Of a DNA stretch of 64,000 bases, positions 13,401 through 24,786 are shown piece after piece. The stretch's first letter is position 1, and each line of letters starts with the position of its first letter. Location of the stretch: NCBI RefSeq assembly GCF_007655135.1, contig NC_045129.1, positions 10,726,001 to 10,790,000 of the forward strand. Reading direction: 5' to 3'. Source of the stretch: Punica granatum. Taxonomy: Eukaryota > Streptophyta > Magnoliopsida > Myrtales > Lythraceae. The notes beneath the pieces were generated by a model. It was given only the letters and a program-made list of their open reading frames with translations, was not told the DNA's origin and did no database searches. The position numbers and the translations under genes were made by a program.

Positions 13401-13968
13401 GATTATTACCAAAAGAATTTACCCGGCGGAAAATTACCATTGAATGAAAAAGCAAGAGAATTTAATTACCTTGGGTTTGGGCTGTTTTTTACTGACTTTT
13501 TCCCATATTTTCTCCATCTAAACCCATCATCCAAGATCTCTTGCTCAGATTTGGTCCTGAATGCAATCCTACACCCCTTACCTACCTTCCTCTTCCCCTC
13601 AATCTCATTTTCATTCTCTCTGCACATATAAATGTAAGAAAATCAATAACAAAATACGTCATATTCTTCTATGTTACAATTAATTACTCAGCTAGAAATA
13701 TACCCAAAAGAATGGGTTGTATATATGTTTATAACACTTACATGCCAGCATCTGCTGCTCTAGTATGAGTGGATCCACCCAATGTCGTCATGGGAATCAC
13801 TTGCTCCGGTGCAGACTTCACTTCCAGCAGCGGCGAAGGCTCCAAGAGACTTCCACCTCCGAGGATGAGATAATCGGATAACCCAAGCTCATCGGGATAT
13901 GGATCGGAGTGGTTTCCAGGAAAAAGCGAATAATTAGGGTTAGGGTTCTCTGCAGGGACGAAGTTCAT
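10469..13968 (-). CDS. WRKY transcription factor, group IIc, WRKYGKK variant (WRKY50/51 type)
   Basis: Exons in transcript order: 13968-13742, 13619-13470, 10631-10469 (227 + 150 + 163 nt), giving 179 residues with all junctions in phase and a TGA at 10471-10469. Donors are GTAAGT and GTAATT; acceptors are TGCAG and TGCAG. The DNA-binding domain spans about residues 106-162: WRKYGKK at 111-117, then a zinc finger with C131, C136, H160 and H162 (C-X4-C-X23-H-X1-H), which places it in group II. The intron inside the domain falls at the R-N boundary of PR|NYYKC, the position typical of most WRKY genes. The basic GKRKVGKG segment before the domain is a likely nuclear signal. WRKYGKK and the short length match Arabidopsis WRKY50/51, which link salicylate signalling to jasmonate repression; that role here is inference. 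Intron 2 is 2838 bases and holds a SINE and an 18-base C run. Confidence 0.9.
11575..11592. repeat. Poly-C run of 18
   Basis: Eighteen consecutive C followed by nine A, inside WRKY intron 2. Length may be uncertain in an assembly. Confidence 0.85.
12306..12470 (+). mobile_element. tRNA-type SINE in WRKY intron 2 (antisense to the gene)
   Basis: Starts GAGGGTGTAGCGCAACGG (box A-like), has a box B-like GTTTAATACTC, then a body with CTATTTCACTGTA and CCTCCC, and ends in an A run. It shares this order with copies at 25996-26142 (minus), 48552-48700, 57715-57860 and 63497-63640. A 3' fragment lies at about 12988-13055. Confidence 0.65.
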
Positions 13969-14057
13969 AATTTTCCAAGGAAATGTTGGGGAAGGTGAAA
14001 TTGGTTGGACTCTGCATACATAAGAAGAGGAAACTAGAAACTTATGGCCATGCTAAA

Positions 14058-14063
14058 AGTCAA
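14058..14063 (-). promoter_or_regulatory. W-box core upstream of the WRKY gene
   Basis: TTGACT on the minus strand about 90 bases before the start codon, next to a TATATTT stretch. W-boxes are the usual WRKY binding sites and are common in WRKY promoters, so auto- or cross-regulation is plausible, but a six-base match is weak evidence alone. Confidence 0.35.
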
Positions 14064-14259
14064 ATATAGCTTGGCTACATATTCAAACGCTCTTTCGTAC
14101 CCACTTTCCTATATGGAAGATTATATTGGATATTGGAGCGCAGTGTTGATCGAACTAATATTTTCTTTTCCAGATCTATTGTAATAATATTAATTTATGT
14201 GTTCGAGCACTATACGCCTAATTAATCGTAATAAATCAACAACAAAAATGATGCGGCAG

Positions 14260-14895
14260 ACGACCTGACAAGTCGGTACTTTGAGAAAAATAGGTTTTGA
14301 CGACCCTATCTTAAAGGAAACGGCCTCCAGAGCAAAACTCACAGCCTTTGCCTGTGATAAGACGAGATTTTGGCCGAATTCGGTCGTTTAGGGCCTCAAA
14401 CGGGTAATTTTATGTTATTTAGGTGTTTTTATAATTTTAGGAAAAGTTTATGTGTTTTGTGCAATTTAGGCATTTTTAATTCTATTTAAGTGATGTAAAC
14501 CCTAGGGTTGAACGGTTCCAGAGCAAAACTCACAGCCTTTGGCTGAGAAAAGACGAGATTTTGGCCGAATTCGATCGTTTAGGACCTCAAACGGGCATTT
14601 TTATGTTATTTAGGCGTTTTTATAATTTTAAGAAAAGTTTATGTCTTTTGTGCAATTTAGGCATTTTTAATTCTATTTAAGTGATGCAAACCCTAGGGTT
14701 GAAGAGTAGAGATTCGACTTTTGGATTATCAATAAAATTCAGAACTTTCGTGCTTTGTTCAATTTCGGATCGATTCGAGTTTGATGCCTATTTCCTGGTA
14801 TTCGTAAAATCAACAGGTATAGAAAGTCGTAGTTCCAGTATTTGTACGCGAATCAACGGGTCTGTGACGGTTACTCGCGTTGTACGCTGCGTCAA
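14260..14895 (+). mobile_element. Fragment of a long LTR, with internal 191-bp tandem duplication
   Basis: Colinear with 52440-52860 of the long element at 50123-54463: GACCTG-AAGTCGGTAC, the GAGAAAAATAGGTT motif, a TATTTAAG TATA-like block, CCCTAGGGTTGAA, AATAAAATTCAGA and the TTCGTGCTTTGTTCAAT block occur in the same order. A 191-base unit is tandemly duplicated (14327-14517 and 14518-14708), doubling the TATA/leader part. No TG/CA ends or target duplication were identified, so this is a truncated relic. Confidence 0.7.
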
Positions 14896-15149
14896 AAAAC
14901 AAATTTTATTTTTCGAATTTTACAACAATTAATAGTTGTAATTGATCTGAATCAGGTCGTCCAATTTACGTTTTGCAGTCACATATCAAGCACATAATAC
15001 TTTTGTAAGCTGGGGGTGACATCACCTAGCTGCTGTATGCTATCATACATTTGGTGTTTAGAGTGATATTGGGACCACATTCATCTGGTGGACTTGGTTT
15101 TATGGTTTTGCTGGCGGCGGAGACGACACACACATCATTTATCATTGGG

Positions 15150-15307
15150 TATATTGCATCACATAGTCTAACAATGACAGATATTTTTATCCATATCCTA
15201 TAAATAGTAAAACAAAAATAGCAACATTGGAATACCTCAAACAAAAAAATAACGTTGGAATAAATCTAAAAATATCTGTCAACATTAGACTATACGGTGC
15301 AATAAAC
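15150..15307. repeat. Inverted repeat with ~40-bp arms, MITE-like
   Basis: Arms 15150-15189 and 15268-15307 are largely complementary (core TAGTCTAA-TGACAGATATTTTTA). Probably the inner part of a decayed foldback MITE. Confidence 0.5.
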
Positions 15308-15477
15308 TCTTTATCGTTAAATACAATCATTTCATTTAATACAATTGAAACAAATGTATATGGGTGGCGAGTAGGGCGCGTTTTCCACCCTCGCCACCCA
15401 TCCCACTTTTTTTCTCTCTTTTTTTTAATTTGTTATAATTATTGAATTGAAGTATGTAAATATCTTATTTTGATGTG

Positions 15478-15842
15478 TATCATTTGATATCAAAAGTTCA
15501 CTAGATCTGACTAATCAAGATTCGAGCAAAGTCAATCTACTAAGGGATAAACCTCTCTCAATCGTGAATTTTCTCCATTCACAATACATGCACTCGATAC
15601 CTTACCTTAAGATAACTAAGGCCGACTCCCCTAAACCTAACCAACGTTGATAAAAAGTCTATTTCAATTTATAACCTATTTATTCTTTCTATTGTTTTTT
15701 TTTGTGTGCACTAGATATTTGGAAGTCCATTAGATCATATTAATCTCGATTGGAGCAAGGTCGACCTACTAAGAGATAAACCTCTCCTGATCATCAATTT
15801 TCTCCAATAACAATACTTAAACTCAAGGCCTCACATAAAAAA
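15478..15842 (-). repeat. Two adjacent copies of SINE-like family 2
   Basis: 15478-15612 and 15705-15842 both carry GATCTGACTAATC or its variant, a GGTCGACCTACTAAG-type block, GATAAACCTCTC, ATTTTCTCCA and ACAATAC in the same order. Two copies within 370 bases suggest a preferred site or a local duplication. Confidence 0.55.
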
Positions 15843-16255
15843 ACAATCCACATTGATAAAAAGCCTATTTTAATTCATCACTGATTTAAGTAGTCTTTTT
15901 TTTTTAATTTGTGACATTAGAAGTGAACTTGGCCATAGTATGTTTTATGTAAATATTAAACTTACTACAAGAAAGTTCGTCCACTTAAAATTAGTCGACC
16001 ATTTAAGACATATTATATTGCAATCATGATACTCTATCTAGATTGAAAATTCAAATTAAGACTATTAGTGAGAAATATTAACTTTTATACCATAGAAAAT
16101 ATTAATTAGTGCAATCCTTTGAGAAATATGGATAATTTATTATCAATCCAGTGTTCATAATTTTTGCACATAAATAACTTTATCATTATATTAGATATAC
16201 TATATATTAGTTATTAAATAAATTATTATGACAAATAAATGAAAAATTTTTCCGG

Positions 16256-16285
16256 CCCGCAGCATGGCGTGGGTGCAAAACCTAG
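16256..16285 (+). mobile_element. Possible Helitron 3' terminus
   Basis: CCCGC...GCGTGGG can form a short hairpin and is followed after eight bases by CTAG and a T, the pattern of plant Helitron 3' ends. A similar end in the opposite strand is at about 16631-16655. No 5' partner was identified. Confidence 0.3.
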
Positions 16286-17139
16286 TGTGTGTATATATAT
16301 ATAGCAATTTCCCGAACTAATAATGTATATTCTTATATATTTTTAGCTTGTCCATTTAGTTTATGCATAATAGAGTGACAGCAATGTTTCGCATGAAATC
16401 CCCTTGTTTATGTTTTCTATAATAGATGCAAATCTGAGATACGGAAAAAATTTATGAAATGTACTAGTTATATACTATTGATTTTAAATTTATTAATAAA
16501 TATAATTTCAGTAGATCTTTTAATTAAGAGAAATTCTATAGTATAATCACCAAATTAATGGCTTGGCATACTCAAGTAATTTACTAATGCGAGGAATGAT
16601 ATTAGAGCTTACAGGCTTCATACATAATAACTAGAAAGTAACCCACGCGGTACGGTGAGTCGAAAAAAAATTTCGTCAAGTTTTTTGGCTATTCATACTA
16701 GTTTACGTAATGTAGGGTACATACATAATGATAAAACTATATACGAATAAAAATTATGATATGTCGATTCATATTTTCTAAAAATATTAAACTAATTAAT
16801 ATGTCATGCATAAAAACTGGCATTCCTTCCACTAAATTTCACTTGAATTTTTAATATTTCTAATTGAAAAACTATGATAACAACAAAGTAGACCTTAAGT
16901 AATCCCAATAATCTTTTAGTAATGTACTTGCAATGCACATGTTCAATTTTCATTAAAAGCATCTCCTCATCATGGTCAAATCAATGCCCATGCCCATGTT
17001 AGGATTAATCTTACTCAATATGTTGGGTAACCTTGTGGTTTACTTAAACTTAAAAAAATGACCTTTTTAACTTCACAAATAAAAAGAAGCTAGTTGACAT
17101 TGATTGATTTAGATGGTTCAACGCATATTCTGTTAATTA

Positions 17140-17245
17140 AGGTTTCATGTTTGACTATTATTGTGAATGAAGAAAATCTATTCTCCTCAAATTCGAGTAT
17201 TGTGAATAGAGAAAATTCATTAGTAGGGTAATCTTATCCCAAAAC
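17140..17245 (+). repeat. SINE-like family 2 copy, plus orientation
   Basis: Reads AAATTCGAGTATTGTGAAT followed by AGAAAATTCA, the reverse complement of the core seen in the other family members. Confidence 0.45.
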
Positions 17246-17360
17246 AATTGGAATATGAATTAGCGGGGTTCAAGTTTGGATTCAGAACGGGTGTAAACCC
17301 AGGAAAGAAATAATTTTAATTAATTAAGAAAAATTTTAAAATTCTTTAAAATAAAAATAG

Positions 17361-17424
17361 CAGCAGCAGTAACAGTAGCAATAGCAACAGTAGTAGCAGC
17401 AGTAGTAACAGTAGTAAAAGTAAT
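17361..17424. repeat. Imperfect AGC/AGT/AAC trinucleotide repeat
   Basis: About 20 units of AGC, AGT and AAC with no open frame of significance around it. Confidence 0.8.
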
Positions 17425-19943
17425 AGGGTGGCTATGGCCGGTGGGCGGGGCGGGTCCCCACAAGTGGGGAAATCCACCCCATTGGCCCCCTCCATATAGG
17501 AAGGGGCAAGAGTTTTAGTTTTTTTTTATATAATATAATATGGCCATATGAAAAATATAATATCCTAGATTACACTAAAGAGCTGATTAATAAGAATTTT
17601 ACAAATTCTTTTGAGTTGTAAAATCACTAAAAATGTGACCTGCACTACTTGAGTTGCCAATTTAATTTAGTTTGAAAATTTTAACTGTGCTACGCTCGAT
17701 AATATGTTTAAAATTAATTTATAACTAGGGCAATATGCCTGCGCGATGTCTCGGGGTCGAAATTCTTTTGACAAAAAAATATAGGGGAATTTACCTAAAT
17801 TCTTTCTTCATTTTTTTAATAACAGAAAAGAAAACCAATGAGAAAGTAAGGGTGTGTTTGATTTTTTAAAAATTTTCAAACTCTACTTAACTCAACTCCA
17901 TTTATCTTCAATTCAACAATACAATAATTACTTTTTCCATTTTTAAATATTTTTTTAACAATTCAATTCAATTTTTAATATTAAATTTTCTAACTGTTCA
18001 TTTTTTTTTTCCATAATTCAACAACATAATCATTAATTTCTCTCAACTATTCATTACTTTTTCACACTTTTTCTTATAATTCAACAATACAATCATTACA
18101 AACCAATTAAAATCAAAACTCAACTCAACTCAATTCAAAAACCAAACACATTCTAAATGCGGACGCGGGTTTGCTTCAAAGTGGTATACGTGGATTTTTT
18201 ATTTATTTTTTAATTTCTCTTAAAAAGTTTAACAAAATAATAAAAGATTGTGTTTATAATAAAGTTAAATTTGAGCGGTAATTATAATATGAAAAATTTG
18301 CTTAAATAATATTATAATACATAAGATATAGGATAAGATAAAATTAAATAATCTCTTTAAATAGTATTCTCCCATCAAATTGCCGTGATGAATTTATCAA
18401 ATAAACTTACAAGCGAGCTCAATTTAGTACTATATCTTCAAATTATATTTCAAACAAAATAAATTCCTCAAAAGTCAAATGCTTATTTTTCACCCAAAAA
18501 AGCTCAAATGCTTATTCCATTTCAAATGATGTAATTGATTTCATTAGACAGATATCTATATTCCCGTAAGTTAATTTGCTGGGCCTAATGCGACCCGAAG
18601 TCCACCCCTGAAGGGCTTGACAAACCCAGCCCAGTGGGAAGAATAGAGAGCCGTTGCTCTTTCCCTCATCTCCTACCGTTGACTCCATTTAATGATTGTC
18701 CATTTAATGGCATGTATATGCGCAGCCCAATCTACTTACCATTAGCCCAGACCATATCAATGTCAAAGACCACAGTTCACTCAATTGAGCAGGATGAACT
18801 ATGGAGATTGAATGGAGGATTTACGGGGAATTGAATTTCAAAAAAATCAATTCCATTGTAACCTCCCACGATGTGGAGCCTATGAAAGAAGAGGCAAATT
18901 TCATCAAACTTTCCATTGCACCTCCACTGTACATTAGAGAGTAGAGTTCAAGAGAGCTAGCAAATACAAGAGTACCCGGGAATTCTTTGAGAGCTTTCCC
19001 GAGAAAGATGATATTGGAGTTGTGAATAATGAACGTCTTCCGCTTGTGATTACATGACTCGGACCTGCGACAATTGACCGATGATTTAACGTTTCTGAGG
19101 TGGTCTCGGCATCCCGCATATCAGCTCAGTAATTTCCAAACAATATATTGTATTTACCAACTTTGTCATTAATAACAGTAGAAAGTTACCAGCTTCGCGG
19201 ATTGTGACTACCCGAATGATATATTGCCAAATATACACCACCGAAACCCGAATAGATGTGCTCGATTTGCCGCTAGCACAGCTGAAAAGCATCCAGATAC
19301 CAATGACATAGTAGTAGACAAATAAATCTAAATATAAATTGAATCTAATATTTCAATTTCCTCTAAGTTACATAATTATCAAATATTTTCTGGTAACAGT
19401 AAATATGCCAATAGCCCAAATAATTTTGTATTCCAAAATAATTTCACAAACCAGATCACTTAAAACCCAAGCAACAGAATAAGACCACAAGTCAATAAAG
19501 TCTTGGTACTTTATCCTCATTTCAAATAAAATAAAATAAAAACTATTCTCAGGGGGAATTCTTAACTGAATTTCCTCAATCTTTTTTTGAAAAAAAAATC
19601 GATATAATTGTTTGAGAAAAATCATTAGCAAATTTTAAATAATAAGTATTTTTTTGAGGAAAATTTTCACCTTAAAATATGGTTTTGACTTTCTTGACAT
19701 GAGACAACGCACTTTGGAATTATCATCAGCCAAATCATAAAACAAAACACCTCCAATTTTCTATACAAAAATGGAAAGCGGACGTGGCACAGAGGTGGGT
19801 CCTGCACACTATGTCAGCAATGGACATATCCAATAAGTGAATGACACGTGTAAAATGGTCCCACTCATAATCTCAAAGCTGCCCCAAAGTTTTTCTCAAA
19901 ATTTCGAAATTCCTCTCGCTACTCTCTCCTCTCTCCCTCAGCC

Positions 19944-19970
19944 ACCCTCCCCTCCCCTCCCCTCCCCCCA
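19944..19970. repeat. (CCCCT)n short repeat
   Basis: Several CCTCC/CCCCT units within a pyrimidine-rich block that resembles a plant 5' leader. Confidence 0.7.
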
Positions 19971-20048
19971 CTCTCTCCTCTCAGCCATCTCCCTCTCTTG
20001 ATTACTCCTTGTCATGACTCTTCCCTCTTGCGACTCTCTATGACCATC

Positions 20049-20330
20049 CACTACAAGAAAACACCATTATTACCGACAAATAATAGGAGGTCGTTACAAA
20101 ATTTGCCTCTAAAACTCTTATATTGAGACAAATACAGTGCATGTCTCTTATATGAATTTTATTTGTCTCGAGAGCACCATAAATTAACACTTTAGTAAAT
20201 AATAAATCTGTATCCCAATTACTAGCAGCAAATAATTCTTTATCTCCAAAAAATAACTCTTAGAAACATATAAGTAGAGGCATATAAAAAATTTGTCACT
20301 AAATCCTCTAATAAACATTTGCCTCCAACT
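20049..20330 (+). mobile_element. CACTA-type transposon terminus and subterminal region
   Basis: Begins CACTACAAGAAAA, the canonical CACTA terminal motif, followed by AC-rich subterminal sequence and repeated motifs around ATTTGCCTC/ATTTGTCTC. A sequence at 20277-20300 recurs in inverted orientation near 26980-27005. The opposite terminus (TTTTCTTGTAGTG) was not found in the window. The long LTR element at 20589-24404 would then be inserted inside it. Confidence 0.5.
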
Positions 20331-20588
20331 TAACAAATATTTAAATTCGCCCTATGATGTTGGATTCAGAAAGTCCAAACAATTGCTGATTAGTTATTAG
20401 ACCCCTTTGTTTGTTTGATTGGGTTAATCAGAATAATAAATAAAAATCGAAATTAAACAAACTTCAAACCATGTATTTCACATCAGTCTCAGAAACTAAT
20501 CAAGGATAAAAATTTCTAAATTATAAAGATATATTGACTATCAGTATGAACTCTGCTGGAATATATGAACTCAACGTACCTTGGTAAC

Positions 20589-23500
20589 TGTGCGCATCCG
20601 AATTTCGTCTCGTCGGGGCACGCATGCGCGCGCCTAAATGCAACGCGGCTTGGGAGTGTCCACCTTCCCGGGGACGAGCGACGGACGCACGTGAGAAGGA
20701 GTCGCCACTACCTGTTTACGACCCGAAAGTCGAGGGCCGGTGAGTTGCCCGGGTCTAGGGATATGGGATTCACCTAGTATGCTAAGGCAATGGTTTGTAC
20801 GGAATCGGAAATTCCGAATTCGGGGGTTCTATTACGTATGGGCCTATATCCCATACGCCCTTTCGGTACTCTATCTTACTAGGCTTGCCATTTCATTTAT
20901 TTACCGCATGATTTAGGGTTACACTCGACTCGCCTGTTTTGATACCGTAAATTCGAAAAAACACTCAGACCGTCCACTCTCCGACTGGGATTCTTACATT
21001 AATAAATGTACAACATAAACCCTTATATTGTTATCTCAAATAAATAAAAATAAAAATTACAACGACTGAATCCCGATTGGTTCGCGTTCGGTTATTATTC
21101 CACTCGTGCTCACCATATGGTTTGGATAAGACTGAAAATTAAATTAAGATACGCACTCGGTGTATGGGGGCATTGGACCCCGTGATCGACGGTTAAGGGG
21201 CATTGGACCCGTGTAAATCGTATCATAAGAGTTCGGACCCGAACCGCAATAAATCAACAAATAAAAGTGAAAAATAGAAGAAAACTGAATAAAACTTATA
21301 TAAACAGATAAAAACAGACAAATAACGGATAAACAGACAAGTGCAGACAAGTTGTGTATTAGACCGAATTTACGTGATTTAGTCAATTATTAACCGGGGT
21401 TACTTGATAAACAATTTCCCTACCCTAGGCAAGCAGATGAATATGCTAAAATGCAATTCTTAAGTCAACTATGTGTGTGAGTTTGTTTTAAGACTTTACT
21501 CTGCAAATGACACTGAGATTTCACTGAATACGCCAAACTCGTGTTTTGACTCTAAATTTGGAAACTAGAATTCCGCCTAACCATTATCTAATGTTTATAT
21601 AAGCCGAGTGAATGATTAGTTCGGTTTTACACGTTTTGTGACAAAAATAACAACGCTAACTACCGAATCTACGGTAAGATGACAGAAACACCGAAAGTGG
21701 ATGAAACGGGCCATGCGAATAAGACTTGCACCTGAACGGGCTGCCCCTTCCTACCCATAGATCAAGGTGTTTCGACCTCCTTAACGCCTAGAATGTCGGT
21801 GAATCACGAAACAATAGTTATACCCTTTGGTTTGCGAAATGTGTAAGAGTTAATGAAAAGTTGAGATTGCGTGACACGAAGGGGTCTAAAGGAGACTTGT
21901 GTGTTTCGACTTGAACCGCCTCAAATCGGGCCCGAACTCGAGTCAAAGTGCACAAATCCACCCTAGACATCGACTCTATTCGTGTTACGCGTCTTGGCAT
22001 TTTGAAATTGTGAATGTAAAAAGGGCATTTCCGTCAGTTCATGATTCGTCGACGCCTTTATAAATTGATAGCCGGTTCATACAATTTTATTTAAGCCGAA
22101 TGATTTAATTAACCAAATGATACATCCCATTTCCCATTTGTGGAGTGGTTTAGTGATTGAGATCTTGAACCTCAATTGTTATGGATTAATGAGATGGTTG
22201 TTCGAAACTACGCTCCTAACATACAAACTAACACGAAACTAATGATTAAACGAAAAATGTAATTGCAATCAATTCCAAGAATCGGTTTTAACCGGTTCTT
22301 GCATGCATAAGATATCAAACACGATAATAACGCACATTTTACAAAACCGATGCCGCCATGTTCTTGGAGATGCACACAAACACACAATACAAACGCAAAC
22401 ACGATATTTAAAGAAATTGATAAAACGGCATCGGCACGGAAAATCAGGTAAATCGTAAACGCAATAAACATGAAAACAGAGTTGAATCGGGGTCAAGGGG
22501 CCTGTTTTGGATCTAGATTTAGTCTGGAGAGGGCTGCATTGGACCCAAAAATCAATGTGATCTGATCTATCGAATAGACAAAATGTTCGGTAAATAATTT
22601 TTATTCGGAGTTGCAACACCCAGAAAAATATGAAATTTTGTGTAGGACCTTAAAATAACATCAAGAACCTGTGGTAAAAATTTCAGCTCATTTTGAAGTC
22701 GGATGGTTCACGAGACCTATCAAAATCAAACCAAAAACACCGAAATGATGGGTAAACATTTTTTATCTGGAGATCCAGTGCCCAGAAAAATCTGAAATTT
22801 TTTGTGGGGACTTAAAATAATATCAATAATTTTTGGTAAAAATTTTAGCTTATTTTGAAGTCGGATGATTCACAAAATTGCTCAAGGGCCAAACTCGGGA
22901 TCTAAGGAAAAGTATGTGAAATGAGTCATTGACACCCATCCAACACTCCAGCAGTAAACACACATACAATAAGTCGATATTTACATGCAAAACAAAAAAA
23001 ATAAAAAATAAAAAAAATAAACTTAGAACATGGAAGTTAAGTCGAATCAGGTCCGCCTTATCACCCCACAAGCCTAGATAACTAAGAGACCTACTTCTCT
23101 AAGTTGTAGAGAAGTTATACCTAGCCTCGGAATGCGAGAAAAGATTCGGAGAAGTGGCAAGAGAGTCGGAAGACTCGGTTGCACAGAAGCTGTCCAGAAA
23201 AATAGCAATGGCTCCTGGGTAGAAAGGTGATGGCTCGGATGGTTCGATGTGGTTGCACGGTGTAGGCACGGGCCCTCTCGACTCCCAAGGGACTGCTTAA
23301 GGTGGTCGTGACAAGCTTTGGGCGTGCAAGGGCCTGAACGAACCCAAAAATGACAAAAGAAAACCGGTAAAAACTGTGATAACCCGGGGAGAAGGAAAGA
23401 GAGAAATGGAGGTTATGCGCGGTTGATCGGCTCTCGGCACGTGACCACCTTATCACGAGGGAGAGTGAGGGTCGTGAGGAACCCTTAGGAGGTGTAGGCA

Positions 23501-24404
23501 CAACTCGCCATGATCGTGAGAGGAAATGGCATGCCTAGGACCCGGGAAGGGCTATGGAAACCCGATTCTGTGTTGTTTCTGTTATCTGCTGAAACGCGGG
23601 GTTGGAGGCCTCGAATGCTAAAACTAAGCTCGGAAATGGATTTAGGAGGTCAAAAATAGGTAGGGTATGTATTTTTTTTTGGGATTTGGGTGAAGGTGGA
23701 TGGGTGGTTGTCGGAAAACGACGTTTTTCCGACAATAACGGTTTTTTCTTTGCTCTCTTCTGTACAGCTCTAATCTGGACGAATTCTCTCTGTCCTCTGC
23801 TCACTCTCCCTTCCCAAAGTTCTGAATGAAATCCCCATCAATGAGAGTCATGGTTGAGAGAGGAAGGAAGAGTTTTGATTGGAAAGTAATGCAAGACGGG
23901 AAAGCGGTTTAATGACTTTTTTCTTTCTTTCTTCTGCTCTCCTTAAACCTGGACGAAATTATTCTCCTATTCCCTCTGTTTCTCTGCTGAATCAATGTGC
24001 GAAGGTGAGGTAGAGTGGCAAGGTAGGAAGGTGGTCCAAAACTGGAAAATTGTACAAGACAGGAAAGCGATTAATGAGATTTTTCTTGCTCTATTCTACC
24101 CCGATTGTACTTGGACGAATTTTGCTCTTTTCTTTGCAGTTGAACTTGTCTCCTATTATGCTCACCATGCTGACCGAATTCTTTCCTATCTTTAGTTCCA
24201 TGAACTAAGCCGATATTTCCCCTAAAATGCTGACTGAATTTCTTTAGCTTCTTGCTGAAAATGAATGAGATATGGTTGGCCCTGTCGATCTTGCCATGAA
24301 TACTAAACTGATTTTTGTTTGATTATCTTCGGTTGAAGCTCATATTATGACCCGGTTGGTTCAAGACTTTGTTGTAGCCGGTGGACCAAAATGGGGTGCT
24401 GACA
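20589..24404 (-). mobile_element. Long TG...CA LTR-type element, minus orientation, with 5-bp target duplication
   Basis: Bounded by TGTGCGCATCC on the left and GGTGCTGACA on the right, with perfect GTAAC duplications at 20584-20588 and 24405-24409. On the minus strand it starts TGTCAGCACCCC and ends GGATGCGCACA, the same ends as the plus-strand relative at 50123-54463. The GC-rich block 20589-20900 (GGTGAGTTGCCCGGG, GGAGTCGCCACTACC) matches the relative's 54120-54460 in reverse. No gag-pol coding is present in 3.8 kb. It may be a solo copy of a very long LTR, as in Tat/Ogre-type Gypsy elements, or a non-autonomous element. It contains two ~160-bp repeat units (22590-22880) related to the satellite at 60.9-62.2 kb. 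Confidence 0.75.
22590..22880 (-). repeat. Two tandem ~162-bp units inside the long LTR element
   Basis: The motif GTAAAAATTT-AGCT-ATTTTGAAGTCGGATG occurs at 22674 and 22836. In reverse complement the unit reads GTGAACCATCCGACTTC...TTTTACC...TTCTTGATGTTATT...TTTTTCTGGG...AAATTATTTACC, colinear with the satellite monomers at 60905-62155. Confidence 0.75.
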
Positions 24405-24786
24405 GTAACTATTCTGTGGAAGCTGCAAAAGGTTATAGGAACATATAAATTATCAAATTAATCGTCAAATTTGTAGTAATCTTACAACAATTGACAAGAC
24501 TCTCAAAATCTTTTTATTCAACAGAATATCTGATATTTGGGACATGCATAAAATGGAAACTGAACGAAAACTCACAAGTTGATGAGTATGCTAAGTCATC
24601 CAATACAACTTCTCCGTATTTTCCGACATGCTTGAAGACACTTCTTACTGAAATTTGATTAATCATATAATTGTTATTCAACCAGCAGGGTCGTTGTATG
24701 GCCATGATCCATTGGATTCATCAGCAGGCCGTTACTATGCTCAATCGGCGTTGTATATGACCCAGTGTCTAGACAGGAATTGTCCC

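Larger units (their letters stand above)
14896..20048. other. AT-rich intergenic region with repeat remnants
   Basis: Holds an inverted repeat (15150-15307), SINE-like family 2 copies, Helitron-like ends, a trinucleotide repeat at 17361-17424 and, at 19750-20040, a GC-richer pyrimidine-rich stretch resembling a promoter and 5' leader but with no coding sequence behind it. The CACTA terminus at 20049 may have displaced whatever followed. No gene could be supported. Confidence 0.45.
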
